Notes: generated by a model not told the origin, from the letters alone. Numbered from the stretch's first letter, positions 26,754 to 35,349 are shown. The stretch: 64,000 bases of DNA from SXIZ01 sp040079795 (GCA_040079795.1 JBEBJQ010000008.1:17058-81057), one strand, 5' to 3'. A program made the numbers and translations.

Positions 26754-28382
26754 ATGTCTTCTGTTGTAACTGAGCATGATCACGATCATGGCCACGAACA
26801 CGATCATCATGATCACGGGCCTGCAAAAGGTATTTTACGGTGGATAGTAACCACTAACCATAAAGATATTGGGACTTTGTATTTGCTGTTTGCATTGGCG
26901 ATGTTCTTTGTCGGTGGTGCAATGGCAATGGTGATCCGTGCAGAATTGTTTGAGCCCGGTATGCAGTTTGTAGAACCACAATTTTTTAACTCCATGACCA
27001 CCATGCATGCCTTAGTCATGGTATTTGGTGCAGTTATGCCGGCTTTTGTGGGATTGGCAAACTGGATGATTCCGATGATGATTGGTGCGCCGGATATGGC
27101 GTTGCCACGCATGAATAACATGAGTTTCTGGTTGCTGGTTGCTGGCGTTTTATTACTTGCCAGTACCTTGTTTATGGAAGGGGGGGCGCCTGCGGGCGGA
27201 TGGACACTCTATCCACCTTTGGTTTTACAAACTGGCGCCGCTTTACCTTTTGCGGTATTTTCGGTGCATTTGTTAGGGATTTCATCCATTATGGGTGCCA
27301 TTAACATTATATCCACTATCTTCAATATGCGTGCCCCCGGCATGACCTTAATGAAAATGCCATTGTTTGTATGGACATGGTTAATTACCGGTTTTTTATT
27401 GGTTGCGATTATGCCGGTATTTGCTGGTTCGGTGACGATGCTATTGACCGATAAATTTTTTGATACCAGCTTTTTTGATGCCGCCGGCGGTGGTGATCCA
27501 GTGTTGTATCAACATATTTTCTGGTTCTTTGGTCATCCTGAGGTGTATGTGATGATTTTGCCGACCTTTGGTGTGGCTTCTACTATTATCCCAGTGTTCG
27601 CGCGTAAGCCGTTATTTGGTTATAGCTCAATGGTTTATGCGACCGCTTCAATTGCATTTTTATCATTCATTGTTTGGTCGCATCACATGTTTACGGTTGG
27701 TTTGCCTATGGCTGGCGAACTGTATTTCATGTATTCAACCATGTTGATCGCTATTCCAACTGGTGTGAAAATTTTTAATTGGACGGCAACCATGTGGAAA
27801 GGGTCGATGACTTTTGAAACACCGATGTTATTCTCAATCGCGTTTGTCGTATTGTTTACCTGTGGTGGCTTAACAGGATTGATGATGGCAGTGGCTCCGC
27901 TGGATTTTCAATACCATGATACCTATTTTATCGTGGCGCATTTTCACTATACCTTAGTGCCTGCATCAATCTTTATTTTAATGGCAGCAGGTTATTATTG
28001 GTTGCCTAAATGGACTGGGCACATGTATGACGAAAAAATTGGCCAATTACACTTCTGGCTATCCGCTATTTCTGTCAATATCTTGTTTTTTCCACAACAT
28101 TTTTTAGGGTTGGCAGGTATGCCTAGAAGGATTCCAGATTATGCGGTGCAGTTTGCCGACTGGAACATGATTTCAAGTATTGGTGGATTCATTTTTGGTG
28201 CGAGTCAATTGCTGTTTCTCTATGTTGTGATTGATACCATTAAAGGTGGCACGGGAGAAAAAGTAACTGATGAAGTGTGGGAAGATGCTGCAAAACACGG
28301 TTTAGAGTGGACACTGCCTTCGCCGCCGCCTTATCATACCTTTACTACACCACCGACCATTATTCCAACAGAGCATATTTAG
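26754..28382 (+). CDS. coxA: Cytochrome c oxidase subunit I
   Basis: The catalytic heme-copper subunit of an aa3-type oxidase, with 12 transmembrane helices. It has MTTMHALVMVFGAVMPAFVG, the HPEVY motif (GHPEVYVMILP) with the CuB His and cross-linked Tyr, WSHHMFTVG, and HFHYTLV with the heme ligands. Length 542 is usual. The first 25 residues are unusual: ten or so histidines alternate with Asp and Glu (HDHDHGHEHDHHDHG), a probable copper- or metal-binding tail. GAGGTATAGGT precedes the ATG. Confidence 0.95.
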   Translation: MSSVVTEHDHDHGHEHDHHDHGPAKGILRWIVTTNHKDIGTLYLLFALAMFFVGGAMAMVIRAELFEPGMQFVEPQFFNSMTTMHALVMVFGAVMPAFVGLANWMIPMMIGAPDMALPRMNNMSFWLLVAGVLLLASTLFMEGGAPAGGWTLYPPLVLQTGAALPFAVFSVHLLGISSIMGAINIISTIFNMRAPGMTLMKMPLFVWTWLITGFLLVAIMPVFAGSVTMLLTDKFFDTSFFDAAGGGDPVLYQHIFWFFGHPEVYVMILPTFGVASTIIPVFARKPLFGYSSMVYATASIAFLSFIVWSHHMFTVGLPMAGELYFMYSTMLIAIPTGVKIFNWTATMWKGSMTFETPMLFSIAFVVLFTCGGLTGLMMAVAPLDFQYHDTYFIVAHFHYTLVPASIFILMAAGYYWLPKWTGHMYDEKIGQLHFWLSAISVNILFFPQHFLGLAGMPRRIPDYAVQFADWNMISSIGGFIFGASQLLFLYVVIDTIKGGTGEKVTDEVWEDAAKHGLEWTLPSPPPYHTFTTPPTIIPTEHI

Positions 28383-28420
28383 GGTTCAGTTGGTATCAAT
28401 GATTATAGGGGGGTAAGGCG

Positions 28421-28447
28421 CTGTCCCTGCTAAAAAAGCAGGGACAG
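28421..28447 (+). promoter_or_regulatory. Perfect RNA hairpin between coxA and the next gene
   Basis: An exact 11-bp inverted repeat, CTGTCCCTGCT and AGCAGGGACAG, with a five-A loop. No T-run follows, so it is not a standard terminator. The AGGG at its 3' edge is the only ribosome site for the 34-residue peptide starting at 28456, so the hairpin may limit downstream translation or protect the coxBA message. Confidence 0.6.
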
Positions 28448-28455
28448 GGTATGTT

Positions 28456-28560
28456 ATGAAAATAGATATTAAAAAGAAAAATATACTGGTGGTAACGTTA
28501 TTGGTTGCAATCGCTGCGTGCATTTATGTCTTTGCAGTTATGCGGGCAATGCCGCAGTGA
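28456..28560 (+). CDS. 34-residue single-span peptide in oxidase operon
   Basis: The frame begins MKIDIKKKNILVVTLL and ends FAVMRAMPQ: a basic N-terminus, one transmembrane helix and a short polar tail. It lies between coxA and ctaG, where many proteobacteria carry a tiny cytochrome oxidase assembly peptide. Its stop overlaps the ctaG start as GTGA. Too short for routine gene finders. Function is inferred from place and topology only. Confidence 0.7.
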   Translation: MKIDIKKKNILVVTLLVAIAACIYVFAVMRAMPQ

Positions 28561-29084
28561 ATGATGCGGTTAAACAGAAAAATAAACGTGTTGTTGTTGC
28601 ATTATTATTGGCGCTTGGAATGATGGGGGTGGGTGTCGCCTTGATCCCTCTTTATGATCTGTTTACAGAAGCAAGTGGAATTAATGGTAAATTAGCAATA
28701 GCTACTGGCACACAGGCTTTGAATTATAAAGCTGATGAAAGTAGGTTTGTTGATTTGGATTTTCTGACTTCGGTAGCAAAAGATACCCCTCTGAAATTCA
28801 AGACAATAAGCAATAGATTACAGGTTCATCCGGGGCAGGTTGTGGTGGTGCAATATACTGCACAAAATACTTCGGATAAAACGATTACAGGACGTGCAAA
28901 CCCTAGTGTTGCCCCTGGAGAATCAGCGGTAGATTTTAAGTTGATTGAGTGTTTTTGTTTGGATAAACAAACTTTTGCAGCTTATGAAGTTAAGTTGCTA
29001 CAGTTGCGTTTTGTGATAGATCCTAAATTGCCGGTTCAGATTAAAAACATTGCGTTAGCGTTACAATATTTTAAAACCAAGTAA
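28557..29084 (+). CDS. ctaG: Cytochrome c oxidase assembly protein CtaG/Cox11
   Basis: Cox11 delivers copper to the CuB site of subunit I. The 175-residue protein has one N-terminal transmembrane helix (VVVALLLALGMMGVGVALI), the LYDLFTEASGINGK motif, and the copper-binding CFC in IECFCLDKQTF. I chose GTG 28557, which overlaps the stop of the small peptide gene and gives the usual topology. It lies in the usual place between coxA and coxC. Confidence 0.92.
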   Translation: MNDAVKQKNKRVVVALLLALGMMGVGVALIPLYDLFTEASGINGKLAIATGTQALNYKADESRFVDLDFLTSVAKDTPLKFKTISNRLQVHPGQVVVVQYTAQNTSDKTITGRANPSVAPGESAVDFKLIECFCLDKQTFAAYEVKLLQLRFVIDPKLPVQIKNIALALQYFKTK

Positions 29085-29111
29085 AAATTACCTAACATTC
29101 AGAGGAAGGTT

Positions 29112-29975
29112 ATGTCTACAAATAAAGCATATTATATTCCGCATCAGGCAACCTGGCCAGTGATCGGTACGGCAGGGTTAATGATCATGCTGGCGGGTTT
29201 CGCCAATTATTTAAATGGGGCTCCTATCGGCTCCAAAATGATGGTGTTGGGTTTAATCATTTTTATTGTTATGTTGACCGGTTGGTTTACTTTACAAGCT
29301 AATGAAAGTGAATCTGGCATGTATAGTACTCAGGTTGGTATTTCTTATCGAATGGGTATGATGTGGTTTATTTTTTCAGAAATCATGTTTTTTGCGGTAT
29401 TTTTTGGCGCGCTTTGGTATACCCGTAATTTATCGGTACCTTGGTTGGGTGGTGTAGGAGATAATGCGGCAACTGGTGAGTTCTTGTGGCCTGATTTTAA
29501 AGCCGTTTGGCCGACTAATGGCCCAGGGAAAGTAGGGGGGGAGTTTGAGCCTATGGGCGCTTTTGGTTTGCCCTTGTTAAATACCTTATTGCTCTTAAGT
29601 AGCGGTGTAACCTGCACCTGGGCACATCACGGTCTGTTGGCTAAAAATCGCGATCAATTAATCAAGGGCTTAATAGCAACAGTTGCGTTAGGTTTCGCTT
29701 TCGTGGCATGTCAAGCGATTGAATATCATGAGGCATATTCTGAAATGGGCTTGACTTTAGGCTCCGGAATTTATGGTTCAACCTTTTTCATGTTGACAGG
29801 TTTTCATGGTTTCCATGTTTGTGTCGGTGCCATAATTTTGAGTGTGGTATTGTTCCGCAGTACTAAAGGACATTTTAAGCCTGAAAATCATTTTGCCTTT
29901 GAAGCAGCTGCCTGGTATTGGCATTTTGTGGACGTGGTGTGGTTAGGCTTGTTTATTTTTGTTTATTTAATTTAA
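29112..29975 (+). CDS. coxC: Cytochrome c oxidase subunit III
   Basis: A seven-helix membrane subunit that stabilises subunit I and the proton entry side. It starts with YYIPHQATWPVIG and has EIMFFAVFFGALWY, SSGVTCTWAHHGLL, ATVALGFAFVACQAIEYHEAY, GFHGFHVCVGAIIL and a C-terminal WYWHFVDVVWLGLFIFVYL, all typical. Length 287. AGAGGAAGG precedes the ATG. A terminator follows 20 bases later. Confidence 0.95.
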   Translation: MSTNKAYYIPHQATWPVIGTAGLMIMLAGFANYLNGAPIGSKMMVLGLIIFIVMLTGWFTLQANESESGMYSTQVGISYRMGMMWFIFSEIMFFAVFFGALWYTRNLSVPWLGGVGDNAATGEFLWPDFKAVWPTNGPGKVGGEFEPMGAFGLPLLNTLLLLSSGVTCTWAHHGLLAKNRDQLIKGLIATVALGFAFVACQAIEYHEAYSEMGLTLGSGIYGSTFFMLTGFHGFHVCVGAIILSVVLFRSTKGHFKPENHFAFEAAAWYWHFVDVVWLGLFIFVYLI

Positions 29976-29994
29976 GAATCATAATCTTAAATTT

Positions 29995-30027
29995 AAAAGG
30001 CGTTGTCGGTTTGACAGCGCCTTTTTT
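29995..30027 (+). terminator. Terminator after coxC
   Basis: AAAAGGCGTTGTC pairs with GACAGCGCCTTTT (one G-U), loop GGTTT, then six T. It closes the coxBA-ctaG-coxC unit. The stem can also serve the convergent DUF2909 gene. Confidence 0.88.
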
Positions 30028-30047
30028 GTTTTTATGGATTGGAAAGT

Positions 30048-30302
30048 TTAAGGGTTAATCGTTGTTTTTTGTTGGTAATGTTTTTGAATGTTTACACCTA
30101 TACCTTGGGGCTTCAAAATACCTGTGCTTAACGCAATGATCAGTGCGATAAATAAAACCAGGGACAAGCCGATACGGAAGGTTAAGGCTTTTGCAGTTTT
30201 TTGGGAATGTTCGGCATCTTTAGGGTGCATTAGATGAAACAATGCTGCGCCCAAATTGAACAGAATGAGCAGAAAAGTAAGGATAACCAGAATCTTGATC
30301 AT
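30048..30302 (-). CDS. Twin-transmembrane DUF2909-family protein
   Basis: An 84-residue protein with two hydrophobic helices (about residues 3-22 and 41-62) joined by a polar loop HPKDAEHSQKTAK. Size, topology and place between coxC and surf1, on the opposite strand, match DUF2909 proteins that accompany aa3 oxidase genes. The precise role is unknown; oxidase assembly is the usual guess. The ATG at 30302 is chosen because the in-frame extension upstream is not hydrophobic and has no counterpart. Confidence 0.8.
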   Translation of the reverse strand: MIKILVILTFLLILFNLGAALFHLMHPKDAEHSQKTAKALTFRIGLSLVLFIALIIALSTGILKPQGIGVNIQKHYQQKTTINP

Positions 30303-30395
30303 AATAGAATGAATTAAACAGTTGGGGTTTCTTATTTTCAACTATAACATCTAAATTGCCAATCACTACTTACGAGGTTACGCATTATTAATATT

Positions 30396-31118
30396 TTGTC
30401 GCAATATCTTAGACAACTTGGGTTTGGATCACTGCTATTATTCGTATCGATTCTATTGGTGTTGTTAAGTTTGGGATTTTGGCAATTAGAAAGGGCTGAG
30501 CAAAAGCGGGTTATCCTAGAAAAGCAACAGCTGCTTATAAATGAAGGTGAGTTGGCGCTGAATGCGCGTACCCCGGATGATTTGGCCTTGTTAAAATATC
30601 GGCCGGTGCAAGTTACCGGGCAATACGAAGCTGAACATCAGTTTCTTATTGATAATCAACATGTCAATGGCCGGGTGGGTTATTTGGTATTAACCCCTTT
30701 CCATTTAACGGGTACGGATAAAGCGGTGTTGGTCAATAGAGGATGGTTACCGTTAAATGTAAATCGCGCAGTGTTGCCGGCTTTGCCTGTAAATACCGCT
30801 AAGGTAACTATCAAGGGTCGGGTGAACAGTTTCCCCAGTGTTGGTTTAAAATTAGCGGGGACTGAAATACCCACAAAAACCTGGCCGGCTGTAGTGCAAG
30901 TGGCGGAGTCTGATGCGTTAGCCAAAGCTTTGGGTTATCCGCTGTTTTCATTTCAAATTGAATTGGATCCCACTATGTCGGATGGTTTTTTGCGGGTTTG
31001 GCAAGCTGCTGCCGTTATGCCGCCTGAGAAACATGTTGCTTATGCCGTACAATGGTTCGGATTGGCAATAACCTTTACGGTGTTATTTTTTTGGTATCAC
31101 TATAAAAAAGCAAATTGA
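30396..31118 (+). CDS. SURF1-family oxidase assembly protein
   Basis: SURF1 proteins help heme a insertion into subunit I. The 240-residue product has an N-terminal helix ending LGFWQLERAEQKR, the central YRPVQVTGQYE and LVNRGWLPLN motifs, and a second helix near the C-terminus (VQWFGLAITFTVLFFWYHY). The written start is TTG 30396. The only good ribosome site (GAGG, 30374-30377) is 18 bases upstream of it but six from an in-frame ATT at 30384, so the true start may be non-standard. It overlaps the next gene by one base (TGATG). Confidence 0.92.
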   Translation: MSQYLRQLGFGSLLLFVSILLVLLSLGFWQLERAEQKRVILEKQQLLINEGELALNARTPDDLALLKYRPVQVTGQYEAEHQFLIDNQHVNGRVGYLVLTPFHLTGTDKAVLVNRGWLPLNVNRAVLPALPVNTAKVTIKGRVNSFPSVGLKLAGTEIPTKTWPAVVQVAESDALAKALGYPLFSFQIELDPTMSDGFLRVWQAAAVMPPEKHVAYAVQWFGLAITFTVLFFWYHYKKAN

Positions 31119-31720
31119 TGAAAACGCCCCAACAAAAGAAAAATCAACGGTTAATTTTACTGATTTTCGCCATGACCTTTATTCCTTTTCTAATGGCTTG
31201 GTACTTAAAGGAAAATCCTGATTTATTGGCAGCTAGAACCAGCAATAACGGCACGTTGATTACACCGCCTTTAACTACAGAATTAGCTGATCTGGTCGGT
31301 TTCGATCAGTTTTCCCGCGACAACATGCAGGAATTAACCGGACATTGGGTGCTGGTTAATATTATCCCTGAATCAGAATGTACAGCTGACTGTCTAAAGG
31401 CCTTGCATGCCACTAAACAATTATTGTTGATGATGGGAAAAGATTTAGTTCGTATACGGCGGGTTGCTTTGCTGTTAAAGACGGTAGAGCCGAGTCTGGC
31501 TGAACGCTGGTGGCAAGATGATACGCGCTTGCTAAGGGCTAATCCAACTGCTGGATTATTGGAGAAAGTTAATTCCATAAGAAAATCAAATTTGCCGGAT
31601 GGATTGTTACTGTTAATGGATCCGCTAGGTAATTTAATGATGCAATATGAATCAGGATTTAACCCCTACAAAGTAAAGGATGATCTTAGAAAACTCCTGA
31701 CTGTTTCACAAATTGGATAA
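31118..31720 (+). CDS. Membrane-anchored thioredoxin-like oxidase-cluster protein
   Basis: A 200-residue protein with one N-terminal helix (LILLIFAMTFIPFLMAWYL) and a periplasmic domain with GHWVLVNIIPESECTADCLKAL, the place where SCO/thioredoxin-like folds carry their cysteines. Here the pair is spaced C-x3-C, as in SCO copper chaperones. A later LLLLMDPLGNLMMQYESG also fits a thioredoxin-like C-terminal strand pair. A protein of this kind is regularly found between surf1 and ctaA in proteobacterial oxidase clusters. Copper delivery is a reasonable inference, but SCO's histidine is not obvious. Confidence 0.7.
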   Translation: MKTPQQKKNQRLILLIFAMTFIPFLMAWYLKENPDLLAARTSNNGTLITPPLTTELADLVGFDQFSRDNMQELTGHWVLVNIIPESECTADCLKALHATKQLLLMMGKDLVRIRRVALLLKTVEPSLAERWWQDDTRLLRANPTAGLLEKVNSIRKSNLPDGLLLLMDPLGNLMMQYESGFNPYKVKDDLRKLLTVSQIG

Positions 31721-31725
31721 TTGAT

Positions 31726-33693
31726 ATGTTGATGCTTAGAAGTTTAGCGTGGGTTGGCGGGGTGTTGGCGTTTATTGCCATGCTTTCGGTGGTGGGTTTT
31801 TCGTCAGAAGCAGGTATATCTTTTGCCAGTTTTTTTGATATTACCAATACAGGGTTGTTAGTTCATCACTATAGTATTGCTGCCTCGATATTGTTGGTTT
31901 TAATCTTCTATACGGCTACTTTTCGGGTGGCGGTCAATCGTTTTGCCGTGACGCTTTTAAGCCTTTTCTTATTGTTATTGCTAGTATTTGATAGGGTACT
32001 AGAAGTTGAAGGTGTATTTAGGGGCGGCGGTATGGAATATATTAATCCAGCGCCTAAGCTCCATTTTTTATTAAATTGCTTGTTAGTGTGGCTGTGGTAT
32101 TGGCTATCCTTGCGCTTACAAACGGATATTGTGAGGTTATCTGCTAACGTAAATGAGGACTTCGGCAATGCTAATAGGGGATTGCGCTGGTTTGCTGTGA
32201 TAGGGATGTCAGCATTACTCCTGCAAAACTTTATATCGACTAATATAGTTAGCTATGATGAGCTTTTATCAAATATTCAAAGGATCTGGGATGGCCTGCT
32301 GTATGTGCGGGATTCTCCTAAACCTTTTATAACATTTACGACTCAAACAAACATAGCTCTTAATTTGTTGTTTTCGCATGCTGTTTTTAATAGCTTTACG
32401 AGTCTTTTGTTAGCGGCACTTGCCTGGAAAACCCTGCGCAATAAACACGCTTGCGTTCGTGCAGCAGGCATATGTTTGAGCATTCTTTTGGTAGTTACTG
32501 TGCTTCTGGGTATTGTACTTACCTTCAAACTCTCCCATACCTATGCATTTCCCCCTGTTGTTCAGTTAATTGATGTTTTGCACACGGGTTTTGCAACGTT
32601 ATTGATGCTACCGTTAATAACGATTAGCTTTTATGCCCGTTATGCCGTCGTAAAACCTGAACCGAAGCTTGTCAGACCAACTCCCTCAGCGCTGGAACAA
32701 AAAGTCGATGTTGTTGTTCCCAAAACCGTTGCAGTACCGGACGCTGATGTTTATGTAGAACCTGCCCCGGCTTCGTTATATCTCCGTTTAAAATCACAGT
32801 TAAAACATACGCGCTCTGGTCTGGGCGGCGTATTAGCCAGTCTGAATATCGGCCAACGTAAAATTGATGCAGACTTATTGGAAGAAATTGAAGCCAGTTT
32901 GATTATGGCGGATATTGGTATGGATGCGACGACCAATATTATTAACCGGTTGACTGAAAAAACCGAACGGCACCAGCTGAATGATGCAGACGCATTGTCA
33001 GTAGCGTTAAAGCACGAATTGTTAGATATGCTACAGCCTTGTAGCCAGCCTTTGGTGATTCCAAAACAGGACACTCCTTACGTTATTTTAGTGGTCGGTA
33101 TAAATGGTGCGGGTAAAACCACGACTATTGGAAAGTTGGCTAAACGTTTGCAAGCCCAGGGGCATAGCGTGATGCTCGCAGCCGGTGATACTTTTAGGGC
33201 TGCGGCTGTTGAGCAACTACAGGTCTGGGGGGAACGAAACAATATTCATGTAGTCGCTCAACACACGGGCGCAGATTCAGCTTCAGTCATTTACGATGGT
33301 GTACAATCGGCTTTGGCTAAAAAAGTGGATGTCTTGATTGCCGATACCGCAGGACGCTTGCATACCAAATCCAATTTGATGGAAGAGTTAAAAAAAATCA
33401 AACGGATTATGGGCAAGCTGGATGAAACCGCCCCGCATGAAGTATTATTGGTATTAGATGCCGGTACCGGACAGAATGCCCTATCCCAGACGAAACTGTT
33501 TAATGAAGCAGTGGCGTTGACTGGATTGGTGTTAACCAAATTGGATGGCACGGCAAAAGGAGGGATCATCTTTGCTTTGGCTAAACAGTTTGGCCTGCCT
33601 ATCCGTTACATCGGTATTGGTGAGGGCATTGATGATTTACAAAACTTTGATGCAACAGCCTTCGTTGATGCGTTATTTGTAAAAGATGATTGA
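31726..33693 (+). CDS. ftsY: Fusion of CtaA/COX15-like membrane domain and SRP receptor FtsY
   Basis: One uninterrupted 655-codon frame. Residues 1-305 form about eight transmembrane helices; His 47/48, 113, 218 and 286 fall in alternating helices, as heme ligands do in heme A synthase (CtaA/COX15), and the gene occupies the usual ctaA position. The catalytic Glu before the first ligand and the RLTGSGL-type loop are absent. Residues 310-347 are a Pro/Val-rich linker. Residues 348-655 are a complete FtsY NG domain: GINGAGKTTT (459-468), DTFRAAA (488-494), DTAGR (540-544), TKLD (604-607), GIGEGIDDL (630-638). The usual acidic FtsY A domain is missing. ftsE follows four bases later. FtsY function looks intact; heme activity is doubtful. 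Confidence 0.88.
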   Translation: MLMLRSLAWVGGVLAFIAMLSVVGFSSEAGISFASFFDITNTGLLVHHYSIAASILLVLIFYTATFRVAVNRFAVTLLSLFLLLLLVFDRVLEVEGVFRGGGMEYINPAPKLHFLLNCLLVWLWYWLSLRLQTDIVRLSANVNEDFGNANRGLRWFAVIGMSALLLQNFISTNIVSYDELLSNIQRIWDGLLYVRDSPKPFITFTTQTNIALNLLFSHAVFNSFTSLLLAALAWKTLRNKHACVRAAGICLSILLVVTVLLGIVLTFKLSHTYAFPPVVQLIDVLHTGFATLLMLPLITISFYARYAVVKPEPKLVRPTPSALEQKVDVVVPKTVAVPDADVYVEPAPASLYLRLKSQLKHTRSGLGGVLASLNIGQRKIDADLLEEIEASLIMADIGMDATTNIINRLTEKTERHQLNDADALSVALKHELLDMLQPCSQPLVIPKQDTPYVILVVGINGAGKTTTIGKLAKRLQAQGHSVMLAAGDTFRAAAVEQLQVWGERNNIHVVAQHTGADSASVIYDGVQSALAKKVDVLIADTAGRLHTKSNLMEELKKIKRIMGKLDETAPHEVLLVLDAGTGQNALSQTKLFNEAVALTGLVLTKLDGTAKGGIIFALAKQFGLPIRYIGIGEGIDDLQNFDATAFVDALFVKDD

Positions 33694-33696
33694 GTT

Positions 33697-34353
33697 ATGC
33701 TTAAATTTGAACATGTGAGTAAACGTTATGAGGGCGGTGGTGATGCCTTACTAGATGTCAGCTTTCATCTGCAGCCGGGCGAAATGGCTTTTTTAACGGG
33801 CCATTCGGGTGCTGGTAAAAGTACGGTATTGAAGCTGGCGGCTGCTATTGAGCAATCGTCTCACGGTCAAATTAAGCTGGAAGGCCAGTCAATCAACAAG
33901 CTGGCGGATAGCAAAATTCCTTATATTCGCCGAAAAATGGGGCTGATTTTTCAGGATTATAAATTACTGCAAGATCGGACAGTCTTCGATAATGTGGCAT
34001 TACCTATGGTGGTTGCCGGTTACAGTTATCAGGACATAGCCAAGCGGGTTAGGGCGGCCTTGGATAAAGTGGCTTTATCCGGCAAGGAACAAAAATATCC
34101 CCACGCTTTATCTGGCGGGGAGCAACAGCGTGTAGGGATTGCGCGCGCCGTAGTTAATAAACCTGCGTTAATTTTAGCTGATGAGCCGACCGGTAATCTG
34201 GATCCGGAATTATCAACCGAAATTATGCGCTTATTTACCCAATTTACCCAGTTAGGCGTCACCATTCTCGTTGCGACGCATGATATAGACTTAATTAATC
34301 GTATGGAACAACGGGTGATAAAGTTGCATCGTGGCCGTTTAGTTAAGGGATAA
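33697..34353 (+). CDS. ftsE: Cell-division ABC transporter ATPase FtsE
   Basis: FtsE, with FtsX, couples the Z-ring to periplasmic murein hydrolases through EnvC. The 218-residue ATPase has Walker A GHSGAGKST, the FtsE-typical IGLIFQDYKLL-like Q-loop (MGLIFQDYKLL), signature LSGGEQQRVGIARA and Walker B LILADEPTGNLD. It is four bases after ftsY, the usual ftsYEX order, except that ftsY carries an oxidase-related membrane domain. Confidence 0.94.
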   Translation: MLKFEHVSKRYEGGGDALLDVSFHLQPGEMAFLTGHSGAGKSTVLKLAAAIEQSSHGQIKLEGQSINKLADSKIPYIRRKMGLIFQDYKLLQDRTVFDNVALPMVVAGYSYQDIAKRVRAALDKVALSGKEQKYPHALSGGEQQRVGIARAVVNKPALILADEPTGNLDPELSTEIMRLFTQFTQLGVTILVATHDIDLINRMEQRVIKLHRGRLVKG

Positions 34354-34356
34354 AAG

Positions 34357-35349
34357 ATGCTTAAAGACAATATTCCTCAACATAAAAAAACCGGTGCGCA
34401 TGGGGTCATGGTGCAGCCCGATTTTAAGTCAAAGTTCCATGCTTACCTCGATACACACGCGCATGCCTTGTTTTCCAGCCTGGGTCGGCTAACCCGGACG
34501 CCGGCGGCGTTTATGATGACCATACTGGTGTTGGCAATCAGCATGGCGTTGTCGAGCAGTTTTTATTTAATGGTTAAAAATTTCCAGCAATTAACCGGTA
34601 ATATCGAAGCGACCAATCAGATTTCGGTGTTTTTGAAACCGACGGTTACCCCGGCAAAGGCATTGACATTACAGGAGCAGATTAAGCTGGATGCGTTGGT
34701 TGAATCGGTACAGTTAATTACTGCCGAACAGGCATTGGCTGAATTCAAAGCCAACAGTGGTTATGCTGAAGCAGTTAACGCGTTAGAGCAAAATCCTTTG
34801 CCAGCAGTATTGCTGGTATTGCCTAAAAATTCTTTGGAAGATGAAGAAGGCCTGAAAACGCTATTGGGCAGGTTCGAGAAAATGCCGGACGTTGAGTTGG
34901 CTAAATCTGAACTGCAATGGATTAACCGCTTGCGGGCTATTATTGCCGTGGCTAAGCGGTTGGTATTATTATTTAATTTATTATTTAGCTTTGCCGTTCT
35001 ACTAATTATCGGTAACACTATTCGCCTGGAATTACAAAGTAGACGGGAAGAAGTGCTAATTACGCAGTTAGTAGGCGCTACACATGCTTTTATCCGCAGG
35101 CCATTTTTATACACCGGATTTTGGTTAGGCTTTTTAGCCAGTGTCACGGCCTGGTTTATCGTAACTGTGGTTTTATTATTTTTACGCTCCCCAATTCAGC
35201 AGTTATCTGAACAATATTCAGGGCAATTTAACTTGGCATTTCTTGATTATACTGAGACCCTTACCTTAATAGGGGTTACTTCCTTATTAGGCGTGCTGGG
35301 TGCTTGGTGGGTTTTAGGCAGTCATTTACAGGCTTTGAAGCCTGATTAA
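34357..35349 (+). CDS. ftsX: Cell-division protein FtsX
   Basis: The permease-like partner of FtsE: cytoplasmic N-terminus of about 50 residues, first helix AAFMMTILVLAISMALSS, a periplasmic domain with NQISVFLKP and LVESVQLITAEQAL, then three C-terminal helices (VLLFNLLFSFAVLLIIGNTIRLELQSRREE is the conserved second helix and loop, here split by its charged end). Length 330 is typical. It closes the ftsYEX set; rpoH, often next, is not here. Confidence 0.93.
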   Translation: MLKDNIPQHKKTGAHGVMVQPDFKSKFHAYLDTHAHALFSSLGRLTRTPAAFMMTILVLAISMALSSSFYLMVKNFQQLTGNIEATNQISVFLKPTVTPAKALTLQEQIKLDALVESVQLITAEQALAEFKANSGYAEAVNALEQNPLPAVLLVLPKNSLEDEEGLKTLLGRFEKMPDVELAKSELQWINRLRAIIAVAKRLVLLFNLLFSFAVLLIIGNTIRLELQSRREEVLITQLVGATHAFIRRPFLYTGFWLGFLASVTAWFIVTVVLLFLRSPIQQLSEQYSGQFNLAFLDYTETLTLIGVTSLLGVLGAWWVLGSHLQALKPD

